NCBI GenBank assembly: GCA_001662425.1
Contig: BDDC01000108.1
Span: 45,628 to 109,627, forward strand
DNA: 64,000 nucleotides
Origin: Chlamydomonas sphaeroides
Taxonomy: Eukaryota; Chlorophyta; Chlorophyceae; Chlamydomonadales; Chlamydomonadaceae
Reading direction: 5' to 3'
Shown here: positions 33,649-43,836 of the stretch, in pieces
Numbering within the stretch: the first letter of the stretch is position 1
Layout: the number at the start of each line of letters is the position of its first letter
Program-made: the position numbers and the translations under genes
Notes under the pieces: generated by a model
The model's database searches: none
What the model saw: only the letters and a program-made list of their open reading frames with translations
What the model was told of the DNA's origin: nothing

Positions 33649-36600
33649 ATGCAATCCCTGTGGCCGCTTGCCCGAGGCGCTGGGCGATGCAGGCATGTCG
33701 CAAGAAGTCTGCTGCATACCGCGACGGCTAGCGCAGACAATGTAGCTAGCTCGAGCGCTACCGGTCTAGGCATCGCGCTGCCGCACATGCTCAGGACGGT
33801 GAGCGTGGGCACGGGAGGGCTGTCCGTCGACGGGGTCGGCACAGGGCCGACGGAGGCAGGCTGCACCGATGCGACAGCCGCGTAGCCTTCCCACCGCCAA
33901 CGTGCTGTCCTTGGCCCGGCTGTGAACGCAGGGCTGCATATACCTCGATTACAACGCAACCACGCCCATCTTTCCCGAGGTAGGAGGCTCGAGGTGGTTG
34001 CTCCAGCAGGGCCCTGGGCTGCCACGTCGGCGCTGCTCGTGCCCGGCCCCGGCTGGGGAGGGTTGGGTTCTCGCTCGTCGTGGTGCATATGCTCACCTTA
34101 CCCCTGGCAAACATGCTCCTTCCGCAGGTGGCGCAAGAGATGGCCCCATTCCTGTTCGAGCACTTCGGGTGCGCATCTGGCGGCGCGCAGTGGGGCGGGG
34201 CCAAGCGCAATGCGGGTGGCCAGGGGCCAGCCAGACCAGATAAAGCCCCACACCGCGCGCCGCGTCGGGGTCACATGACTGCCGCCGTAGGTACCTTGCT
34301 TTGGCCCTATGTCGCCCTCCCTCCCGCATGCCTGGGATCTGCCCCCGCCGCCGCCGGCCCCCGCCGCCACCAGGAACCCGAGCAGCGGCCACGTGTACGG
34401 CAGAGCGGTGAGCAGGCGCGCCAGCTGCCCGGCCTACCCTGACAGCAGCCCCATGCCTCGCTGCCGGTGACTGCCGTACCCAAGCCCCGCAGCTGCAGCA
34501 CCCCGTGCCTCCTCGCTGCCGGCGGTGGCCACGTGCCGACCGCCCGGGCCGCCTGTGCGCCCGTGCACGCGTGAACACGCCGTCAGTCAGCAGCCCGGGC
34601 CGCCGCCACTGAGCCCTCCCGCCCCCTGCCTCCCGCCGCAGTGCAAAGCCGCGGTGGACACGGCCCGACGGCGGGTAGCTGACATGCTGCACGCCACCGA
34701 CCCGGCAGAGGTGCGCCGCCAGGAGCCTCCGCCTCCCTGAGGTGCCAATGCCGCCCGACGGCCCCCGCGCCCTCGGGCGCTTGCACTGCGCTTTGCTTCT
34801 GCCCGGCCCACCTGCCCCCTGCCTCCTCCCGGCCGCCCAACCCGCCCAGGTGCACTTCACCTCGTGCGGCACGGAGTCCGACAACTGGGCCATCTACGGG
34901 GCGGTCATGGCGGCCCGGGCGGCGCAGCAGGGCGGCGGGGCCCCGCAGCCGCCCCCGCACGTGGTGACGAGTGTGGTGGAGCACCCGGCGGTGCTGGTGC
35001 ACCTGGCGCACCTGCGGGACCTGGTGGGCGGTGGTGGGCGGTGGTGGGCGGTGGTGGAGGGTGGTGGGCGGTGGTGGGCAGTGGTGGGCGGTGGTGGAGG
35101 GTGGTGGGCGGTGGTGGGCGGTGGTGGAGGGTGATGGAGGTTGATGGAAGGTGGTGGACGGGGCCGGGAGGCGGACGTGGGCGGCGGCCGGCGGCAGGAT
35201 AGGTGTGAAGACGGGTCGTATGAGGCACGTTGATGCCACGAGGCCACCAGCCGGCGCCACGCGCGGCCTGCGCCCATGGTGCAGTGGGCAGCCCGGCAGG
35301 CCCGAGCCTTGACGCGCTGGGCGGCCTGCCCTCCCTACCGCCACCCCCCCACTACCACCGCACAGGGCCTGCTCACCTACACGGCCGTGCCCGTGGACGG
35401 CGAGGGGCTGGTGGACCCCGCAGCGGTGGCGGCAGCGGTGAGCCGCCGCGCGTGCGACACCCGGCAGCCCTCCGCCACACCCCGCCCCGCGCGCCCACGG
35501 CCCACGGCTCGCTCTGCCCGCTCGCGCGCACGCCTGCGCGCCTCCCGCTCACTCCCAACCAGCCGCCCGCCGCCCTGGCCACCATCATGCCCCTGCCCCC
35601 AACCCCGCTCCCCGCGTCCCCTCCCTCCGTCGCCGGACCTCCTGCCCCTCCCCACCTACCTCTCCAACCCCAGGTCCGGCCCCACACGGCCCTGGTGTCC
35701 GTCATGCACTCCAACAATGAGGTGGGCTGCCTGCAGCCCGTAGCGGCCATCGCCGCCGCAGCCCGCGCCGCGCATGCCGCCGCCTGCTCGTCCTCCTCCG
35801 CGTCCTCCTCGTCCTCCTCCTCCTCCTCCTCCTGCTCGCCCTCGTCGCCGCCTCCGCTGGTTGTGCACACGGACGCGGCGCAGAGCGCGGGCAAGGTGGA
35901 GCTGGACGTGGGGGCGCTGGGTGTGGACGCACTCACGCTGGTGGGCCACAAGTTCGGGGCGCCCAAGGGCGTGGCGGCGCTGTACGTCAGGTGGGCTACG
36001 CCCAGGGGGGCTGCGGAGGGGGCTGGGGTGGGGTGGGGTTGGGGCGGGAGATGGGAAGCGGCCGCCGTTGCGGTCTGGGCGGCGGTGGTGGGAGCTGCAA
36101 GGCAGCGGGGGCCCAGCTGGCTGCGAGTTGGACGAATGCCGATGGCACCGGCCGCTTACTGGCTGCCCTAGACGCGAGCGGCCAGCGCCGGGCCCCCGCT
36201 TGCTGCCCCCATTGGGCCACACCCCGGGGGGCCCCTCCTGTCCTCCCCTTCCCTACCTCCCCTCGGCCCCAAAGGCGCGGCACGGTGCTGCCCAACTACT
36301 TTCACGGCGGCGGCCAGGAGGGCGGCAGGCGGGCGGGCACCGAGAACATCATGCAGGTGCAGGGGATGCGGGGAGGGAGGCGGGGGGCGGGCCGCAGGGG
36401 CAGGAGGGGGAGCAGGCAGCCAGGGCAGCCAGGGCAGGCGAGCGAGGCGCATGGGGGCGCGGGGCGATTGCGCCCTACACCGCACCTGCGCGTCACCAAC
36501 CCGGGGCCCGCCACGTACGGTGGTGCTCTATTCCGACCCTACAAAGTTGACCACACCTGCGGCCACGTGCGCACCCGCTGCCGTACGCCCGGTTGCTGCC

Positions 36601-37252
36601 AACGCCCGCCCCCACCACGCGCTCCCCCTGCCCTGCCTTGTGCGCCAGGTGGTGGGGCTGGGCGCCGCCGCGGCCCTGGCGGTGCTCGAGGGCGCCAGCC
36701 TGCGGGCCCACATGGCCGCCACCGCGGAGCGCCTGCTGGCGGCGGTGCGGGCGGGGGTGCGGCCGGAGGAGCAGGTGCGCTGCGGGGCCGGGCGGCCGCT
36801 GCGGTGCTGCCCGGGGAGCGACGCTGCTGGAGGCGTGGCCGCGCGGAGGCATTCCGCACTGCGCGGTTCCCACACCTCGCGTCCGCACAGCTCCCGCCCA
36901 CCTGCACCATCACCTTCACAACCCCGCAACCCCGCAGGCCAAGCTCCGGGTCAACGGCCCCGCGGACCCCTCCCGGCGGCTGCCCAACACGCTGTCGCTC
37001 AGCATCGCGGGCCTCAACTCGGCCACCGCGCTGGCGGCGCTGTCGGACCGGCTGGCGGCCTCGGCGGGCGCGGCGTGCCACTCGGGGGGCGCGGCCTCGG
37101 TGTCTGCTGTGCTGCGGGCCATGGGCGTGCCGCCGCAGTTTGGTGCGGGCACGCTGCGGTTGTCGACGGGGCGCCACACGACGGCGGCGGACGTGGACGC
37201 GGCGGCGCAGCTCATCGTGGCGGAGGCCCGGCGGCAGGGCGTGTTGTCGTAG
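33649..37252 (+). CDS. Selenocysteine lyase / cysteine desulfurase
   Basis: PLP enzyme of aminotransferase class V that releases selenium (or sulfur) from selenocysteine (or cysteine). Eleven exons join in phase: 33649-33798, 33932-33979, 34128-34168, 34374-34407, 34642-34710, 34850-35023, 35366-35437, 35674-35990, 36275-36356, 36649-36774 and 36938-37252, giving 475 aa. Motifs: YLDYNATTPIFPE, NPSSGHVYGRA, FTSCGTESDNWAI, SSVEH-like TSVVEHPAV, HTDAAQSAGK and PLP-Lys in GHKFGAPKG (about K289). The catalytic loop SAGAACHSGGAAS (C418) matches selenocysteine lyase (GAACHS) better than NifS/IscS (GSACTSG). Residues 1-30 (basic, Arg/Ser/Leu, no acids) look like a mitochondrial presequence; ATG 33595 would add 18 residues. 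A poly-Ser insertion of about 20 residues sits before the HTDAAQ strand. Confidence 0.92.
35024..35160. repeat. GGTGGTGGGC-type minisatellite in intron
   Basis: About 12 imperfect copies of a 10-base unit (GTGGTGGGCG, GTGGTGGAGG) begin directly at the splice donor of the intron 35024-35365 in the selenocysteine lyase gene. The + strand is strongly G-rich. Confidence 0.88.
36490..36556. repeat. Short dispersed element B, copy 1
   Basis: Lies in the intron 36357-36648 of the selenocysteine lyase gene. It shares GTCACCAACCCGG and CTCTATT-CCCTA-AGTTG-CACACC with copy 3 over about 68 bases, and the second half with copy 2. Same orientation in all three places. Confidence 0.75.
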
Positions 37253-37770
37253 GGGCTCTCCGCGCGCGTGTGGATGGTGCATTGCGGGAAAAGTGTTCGT
37301 GTGAGGAGGAGGCGGGGGCCGGCGGGGCCCGGCTGGCATCTAGGCTGGGGTGGCGGGGGTGGCGGGGGGTGGGGCCCGCTTCCGCGAGGCCGACGGTTGG
37401 ATTTGCTGAGGCTGCGTGCTGGGGTGCTCTGGGTCAATAGACAGCTGCGCTGTGTTTATTTCTGTGGCGCCGGCGCTGGCCAAGTCGCGCGCACGGCCGA
37501 TTTGGGTTTGTGCAACGTTGTCATGGTCGTCGCGCTCGCTTCTGTCCCCACACACTACCAGTGCACTTAAGGCAGCACGACCTACCTACTTGTGCTTTAC
37601 AGAGCTCCCCTCATCACCACCGGCATAAATTCTTCTGAAGCTGCGTCATCACCGAACCGGCCTTCGCAAACCTTCTCTGCTGCGCGTGACAAGCCCACGA
37701 ACACCAGAATTCTTGTCCAGTCATTGCGAAGCCCGCTTGCGCACACAGCACGCTCGGCGAGGGAGGCGCC
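37253..37770. promoter_or_regulatory. Intergenic: bZIP promoter region
   Basis: Between two + strand genes. It holds the 3' end of the selenocysteine lyase gene and the promoter and leader of the bZIP gene. GC content falls from about 37480 to 37720. No TGTAA signal was seen. Confidence 0.5.
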
Positions 37771-40186
37771 ATGGAGCAGCGCGGGGATGCGCCCATGCGA
37801 CTGGACTCGGCAGCATTGTTCAACATCTTCAAGGCAAGCTATCATCATGTGCCGATGCTGCATACACACTTCGGCTGGGGTGTTGGGGGCACCAGGGGCT
37901 GCCGGCCAGACGAAGCATCCGCACCGGAACGGCCAACACAATAGCATACAAGCACGCAGAGATCAGGCAGCAAGGCCGCCCCTCCCAGTTCACGTGACCG
38001 CCTCTACCCCCGCATGCAGGTGGAGGACGGCGAGGACCTGCTTCCTTTCGACGACATGGCTAAGATGCTGGATTTCGACCTCACAGGCTTCGAAGCGCCG
38101 GTCATAGCGCCCGCCATTGTAACCACCGCCGCGCCGGCGGGGCCCGTGCTCTACTTCGATCCGCCAGGTTAGCCCCGGACACGGACTTCCCACTGAGCAA
38201 CTGGAGCCTTGTCGACATGGGTTGTAGGCGCCGGCGGGGCTCACCGCCCCTAATGGCTACCGCCGGGCGCTCATGTTCGATGGGGCTCTCGGACCGAGTG
38301 CATGGCCGCATGCCCCGCCCACCCTGCCGCGCAGCTGCGCCTGCGTCGGCGCCCACACCGCCGCTGCCCAGCATGAGCGCCGCCGCCGCGGGCGTCGGCA
38401 GCGGAGCGGACAGCGACCACACGCGGGCGCCCGGCTGGTGAGCCTAGCTGGGAGGTAGCCACGGGAGACGGCCACTCCATCGCGCCCGGCTCACGCATAT
38501 GTCAGCCTCTCACGCATTGCTAATGGTTGCGCCTACGTGTCATGCGCTGCGGTCTTCTTGCGCAGGGTCTCGAACCCCTCCAACCCATCTTCAGTCGACG
38601 GCGACGGCGACAGCGCCGACTCGGACATGGACGCGCAACGAGACGACGACGGCGGCGAGGCGGGCCCCTCGCCGTCGGCGGCGCCCAGCGGCGCGCGCAA
38701 GAGCCGCTCGGGCAGCGCGAAGGGCGGCGGCAGCCGGGCCACCAGCGGCGCCAAGAAGCGGCGGCAGCGCAACGCGGACCAGATGGAGAGCAACCGGGTG
38801 GCGCAGCAGAAGTACAGGTGGGGCTGGGCCCAGTGGGTAGTGGCTGCTGAGGGCCGCGCCTTCAAGGTTCTCGCGGCTGCACCTGGCTTGTGCCTTTAGG
38901 GCTTGGTTCCGTGGCCCTTCCAACCGCGGCGCGGCGCGTGCTGCCCCTGCTGCGCCGGCCGCCTGCAGGCAGCGCAAGAAGAGCGAGCAGTCGGCGCTGC
39001 AGCAGGCGGTGGACATGCTCACCACGCAGGTGGCGGCGCTCAAGGCCGTCGAGGTGCGGACCCGGGATGCCCCAGGCAGGGCTCTGGTCGGCGCTGCATG
39101 TATAGCTGCACATTGGCTGGGCGCTGCCCACTCCCAGCTCCGGCCTGCCCACAACCCCACATCATCTCCGCGCCGCGCAAAGTCCGACTGGCACATACTT
39201 GTGGCCGCTCATGCGCCCCACACCCTCCTGCGCCATTCCCCTGGCGGCCACGCGCGCAGGTGCGCGCCGGCGAGCTGGAGACGGCCAACGCCGAGCTGCG
39301 CGCCGCGGTGACGGCGCAGGGCGCGGTCATCGCCTCGCTGCGCGGCGAGAGCCAGGCGCAGGCGGCAGAGCTGGGCGCGGCGCGGGTGGCGCTGGCTGAG
39401 GGGCGGGCGCGGGCTGCGGCGCACGAGCGCATCATCCTGGACCAGCAGTCGAAGCTGCGGCTGCAGGAGGAGGTGCGCGGGGGGCGGCCGTCGGGAGGGA
39501 GCAGCTGGGCTGCGTGTGCGAGGCTAGGGTGCCCATGCGCGCGCGGCGCTTCCATCCCCAACATCTTGCTCTTGCTGCAGGGGGCGCCTTTCCCCTTCGC
39601 TCGGCCCAGAGGGCCCTGGTGTACGGTAGCCGTGCAGCGCACGTCGCGCATGCGCCCAGCTCTCACACACACGCGCCGCGCGGCTCCCGCGCACCCCGAC
39701 CACACAGGTGATTGCCGCGCTCAAGGAGCGGCTCAAGGACTCTATCGACGCCGCCTACCAGCACTGTGTGCCCGGCACCGTATGCGAGAAGATGGTGGGC
39801 GCGGTCAAGGCCACCCTGTACGGCGCCAAGGACGTGGCGGGGCTGCAGGTGCGCCTGGCTGAGGCTGGCTGGGGTTGGGCGTGCGTGTGGCAGGGCTGGC
39901 ACCCACATGACGCATGTTCCTGCGCGTCACGCGCCATGCCCTGGTCATGTCACGGCGGGGGTGGACTCCCGACCTGGCCTGGCTTGACGCCCGCCGGGGG
40001 TGCTGCTGCTGTTGTGGTTCCCTGCTGGCCCCGCAGGAGACGCTGGAGCAGCTGCCCGAGCACCTGGTGACGGAGCTGTGCAAGAACATCTTCGCGGTTT
40101 GCAAGGAGGCGTGGCCCGAGCTGCGCACGCGCTGCGGCGCGCAGGCGGGCGGCTCCGCGGTGCACTCGTGCGCGGGCGGGCAGTGA
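37771..40186 (+). CDS. bZIP transcription factor
   Basis: Eight exons join in phase: 37771-37833, 38020-38167, 38335-38437, 38566-38817, 38969-39053, 39260-39472, 39708-39848 and 40037-40186, giving 384 aa. The basic region is NADQMESNRVAQQKYRQRKK with the invariant N-x7-R spacing (about residues 180-188), preceded by a KKRRQR nuclear signal. A long heptad helix follows (about 190-290: ALQQAVDMLTTQVAALKAVE, RAGELETANAELRAAVTAQG), longer than most plant zippers. The AQQKYRQRKK form with Gln in place of the usual Ala-Arg-Arg is common in algal bZIPs. The N-terminus has acidic stretches (DGEDLLPFDDMAKMLDFDL) that could activate transcription. The C-terminal 95 residues, rich in Cys and helix, are unassigned. 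The first intron uses a GC donor (AAG then GCAAGC). Target genes are unknown. Confidence 0.9.
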
Positions 40187-41475
40187 GGAGGGAGCCGGCG
40201 GGCGCCGCAAGAGGAGTGAGGGGCCCTGGCGCCGGGTTGTACAGTACAACAAGTGGTCGGTGGTTTCAGAGTTTGAGGGTTTAGGATGCAGGGTTCAGGA
40301 TACAGTCGGTGGGTATCAATGACGAGCGCCTCCGTGTGCGCGGTGCCGTGGGCTCGCTGGCGTAAGCGGGCGTAGTACAGCGCTGCGGGACGTGGATTCG
40401 ATGCGGCAATCACCACCAGGCGCTTGCCAGTGCGTAGCGTGGTGCGTAGCGGGCCAAACGTGGGCCACATGCGGACGATACGCAGGCGGCGGTGGCCTCC
40501 CGTTGTGGCGACGTATTGGGTGGTCAGCTCGGGTTGGTTAAGCTTATGTGCAGCAATCGGGAACGGACGCCAAGGGACACCGGGCAGCCCGGGGGAGGCG
40601 ATCGCACAGATTGAAGGGAGGAGGGTAGGTGACCTCGCGGCGCAGCCGCTCCGCATCTGAGTGATGCGGATGATCGGCTCTTGCATGCTGCCGGCACGGG
40701 TAGCGTGCGTGCCAGCACGGGTAGCGTGCGTGGCGCGTGGACTGTACTAGTGGGCGCCTGCTGCCGTGCCTTGTGTTGGCGCGGTCGACTGGAGTAGGGC
40801 AGGGGTACGGCAGCGCCGACGTGCTGCCAATTGCAGCCTGGATGGTGATGATTGCCATCACCGGTTGGCTCGTGTAGGCATGTCTAGGCTATAAGGGCAG
40901 AGAAGGTACGGTACCAGGGGTCCCTTCCATACGGTACCGCCTGCTCTGGCACGCTGATGTCTGCAGCCCGCGATGCATACCTCGATGCTAGGACTGAGCA
41001 TGCACGGCGTGTCTGGTGCCGCATGTGGCAGGCCGGGCACCATCTGTGCGGCGCAGCGGCACGCTTTCTTACATACAGGGCATGCAAATCCATTTAAGTA
41101 CCGCTGGCAAGGAATCTGGGTCCCTCGTGCATCGACCAATGCCTGGGACTATGCGCACGGGAGGGGCAGTGCAGCGGCCCCACGCGACCCCCGCACGGCA
41201 GCACAACACGTTCCGGCGACGCTGTGCGCGGGTGAAGGCCGACTGTGGCCTCTAGCGCTGTCACTCGGCCGATGCACCACTTTCCGAGGTGCCACCCCAT
41301 CCTGCACTTGCACCTCCCCCTTGCCGGCTCATCCACAGCGCCCTCGACCCCTCGGCGCACCCTGCCGCCAACCTGCAGCCACCACTCGCAAACACACCGC
41401 TGCAAAGACACGTACGCAGCACCTCCCTGCGCGGTTGGGCGAGAGCCGCCTGCTCCAAGGCCCTGCCACCGCGCG
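40187..41475. other. Intergenic between convergent bZIP and thioesterase genes
   Basis: Both flanking genes end here. TTACA at 41069-41073 (TGTAA on the - strand) is a candidate poly(A) signal about 400 bases past the thioesterase stop. A 21-base unit with CACGGGTAGCGTGCGTG occurs twice in tandem near 40693-40733. Open frames have no recognisable domain. No gene is supported. Confidence 0.5.
40693..40733. repeat. 21-bp tandem duplication
   Basis: Two neighbouring copies of a unit containing GCACGGGTAGCGTGCGTG, with one mismatch in the lead-in, in the bZIP-thioesterase intergenic region. Confidence 0.75.
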
Positions 41476-43330
41476 TCACAGCTTGCTGCGCGGGGCCGCC
41501 GCGCCGCCTCCGTCTGCCCCGCCGCCGCCACGCTCGGCGCCTGCTTGCCGCATACGCGCCAGCGCGGGGTCCGGCACCTGCGGGGCGTACACATCCCAGG
41601 CAACGGACACACGGTGAGCCACCCCTCCTCGTGGCCAGAGGCTGTCCCAAGGACTCGGCACCGTGCGCCCCTCCCCCTCCCATCGTTGGCCGTTCCACCC
41701 CGCCGGCTCCCCTGCAAGCGGGCTCCCCCAGCTCATCCACCTCCCTGGCGCTCCCGCGGGCCTCGCCTGCAAGAACTTGGTGTGGCTGCCTGTGGCCACC
41801 AGCGCCCCGCTGGCCTTGCGCCTCAGCTCCACCGCCAGGGTGGCCAGCTGGCGGCCCACCTTGGCCACCCGGGCATCCACCACCTGCACGTGGCAGGGCG
41901 GCAGGCAGCAGCTGGGGTTTGAGGGGGGGGGGGAGCCAGGATACACGGAGCTGTACTCTATTTCGGCCCTAAAAGTTGGACACACGGAGCTGTCCGAGCC
42001 CGCCCGCTGTGCACACGGTGGGAAGCAGGCCCAGCGCGGCGCCGTAGCTCGGCAGCTGCCCCCCGTCAGGGGCGACCCCGCTGCACAATTCCTCACTTTC
42101 GGCTTCGCTCGTCAAGACAAGAACCCCGCTGGGCTGAGCGGCGGCCCCCGGGCAGCCCCCGGCGCTCACCACCACCTCCCCGGGTCCGCCGGGCATGGGC
42201 GCCGTGTAGTTGACGCTAAGCGTCACCGACACCCCGCTGGCGAGGGAGAGGGGAGTGCGGCAGCACAGGGCCATGTCGTGAGTGCTCCTCGGCGAGCGAC
42301 ACAACACGGCGGACGGGCGCGGCGACCAGGGCATATGTCGTAAGGAGGTGCGGGGAAGGCGGGGCTCGGACCCCGGCCGTGCTGGCCCAGGGAGCTGCGC
42401 CGCCACGGCGGCTGCAACCCTGGCGCCCCCTGACCCTGACCTGTGCGGGCTGACCGTGAGCAGCGCGGCCGTGGATATGGAGTCCACGAGGGTGGCTGCG
42501 GGGCCGGGGCCGGGGTTGGGCCGGGGGCCACGGTGGCGGTTTGGCAGGCGGGACGGGGCACGTGGGGGCCGCCCATGCGGGTGCGGGTGCCGCGGTGCAC
42601 GGAGACAGGCCTGCTGCTGCACTGGATCCGGAGCACGGATGGGTAATGGTGGAAGCAGAGCGGGGTCCGGACAAGGCGGGGTGTATGCCGCGGGCGAGCG
42701 GGCGAGGCAGGCTGCAACGTCCAGTCGCTGGTCCTGACCTGCGCCCACGACCTGCGCCCCCTCGGCCGTGACACCGCTGGAATACGGGCACTTATCCCCT
42801 AGTGTAGCCCCGCGGCGCACCAACCCGTGCAGCCGCCGTGCAGGGTACCGTATCGGTTGGTGACCCGCTCCGTGACCTGTGTGGGCGGGGGGGCACCCGG
42901 TGTGTGTGGGTTCACGCGGTGCTCCGGGCAGCACGCCGCCGGTGCCAGCGACACAGCAAGAAACTTCAGATAGACGGCGCCAACTTTGGGGTTGCCACGA
43001 GTACTGACCGGCATCTCGCAGGTGATGCGGCCTTCGGCCACCTCCACCACAGTCAGGCCCTGCAGGGCTGAGCAGGTGACCGGCAGCGGACAGCCGAGAA
43101 GCGCATGCGCGGGGGGATACGTGACGGGGCAAGCCCAGGGCAGATGGGGGAGCGTGCCGCGCCAGTGGCGTGAGGCGGCTGCAACAATCGCGGGTCGTGG
43201 CAGCGGGAGCGGTGATCCCACCTGTGTGATCAAACGTGGTGCGGTCATCAACCGCTGTGCCGTCGACAAGGGACTCCACGAAGCGGCGGGCTAGCTCGGT
43301 GCGTGGCAGGGGCGCCGGGTCGTCCGCCAT
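41476..43330 (-). CDS. Hot-dog acyl-CoA thioesterase with PTS1 signal
   Basis: Seven exons join in phase: 43330-43222, 43067-43009, 42876-42825, 42495-42441, 42236-42170, 41883-41767 and 41577-41476, giving about 186 aa. The 4HBT/ACOT13-like hot-dog fold is read from LTVVEVAEGRITCEMPV, NRYGTLHGGCTATLVDSIST (the HGG loop with the following catalytic Asp), SVTLSVNYTAPMPG and VVDARVAKVGRQLATLAVEL. Such enzymes hydrolyse acyl-CoA to free acid and CoA. The protein ends in SKL, a canonical type 1 peroxisomal signal, on a Gly/Ala-rich tail, so a peroxisomal role (fatty-acid oxidation, or DHNA-CoA hydrolysis in phylloquinone synthesis) is inferred. The donor of exon 5 could instead be at 42176, removing two Val. 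The last intron has a GC donor (CAG then GCGAGG), needed to reach the SKL frame. Confidence 0.88.
41943..41993. repeat. Short dispersed element B, copy 2, with flanking direct repeat
   Basis: A 27-base core (ACTCTATTTCGGCCCTAAAA and on) in the thioesterase intron 41884-42169 is bracketed by two identical 12-base direct repeats, ACACGGAGCTGT (41943-41954 and 41982-41993). The core matches the elements at 36520-36556 and 50632-50669. Confidence 0.75.
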
Positions 43331-43836
43331 GGCTCGGAGGCGGGTGCGTGGGGCACGCCGGCTAGGGTTTTCCTCGTGTTGCCTCTCGCTACGCGGACAG
43401 AGACAACTTTTGCCCCTAGTCCAGGTAACGAAGGGACGACGGATAATGCCGGGAAGCAATTACATATGTGTCAGACTGTTCCTTGTCCTCGGCAACCAAT
43501 GCGGCGGTGCCGCAGTTTTAAATGCAGTATGGCAGCAGCCCGAGGCATGCGTGCCACGTGGAGAAGCAGCTGAAGCACAGCATCGCTCGTTGGCCGATTG
43601 CGCGCGCAATCGACATTCCGCGTCCGCACCGTCCACACATACACTAGCTACCGATACCGCATACTGGCTTGGGGGATTCTATCAGCTCGGCTCTTGTGTC
43701 GATTGCCTGCAAGCGTCGGAAAAGCTCACTAGGACTTGCTCCGTGCTCTTTCACACTATGATCAGCCTTAGGAGCTTGCCGTGGACACCTGAATAGCGGC
43801 TGGCAACACCCGCCTTTCCAGCTCCTGCCCAGCTCC
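43331..43836. promoter_or_regulatory. Divergent promoter, thioesterase and NAK kinase
   Basis: The 506 bases between the divergent start codons include a lower-GC stretch at about 43420-43790. Both promoters and leaders must lie here. No binding site was assigned. Confidence 0.55.
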
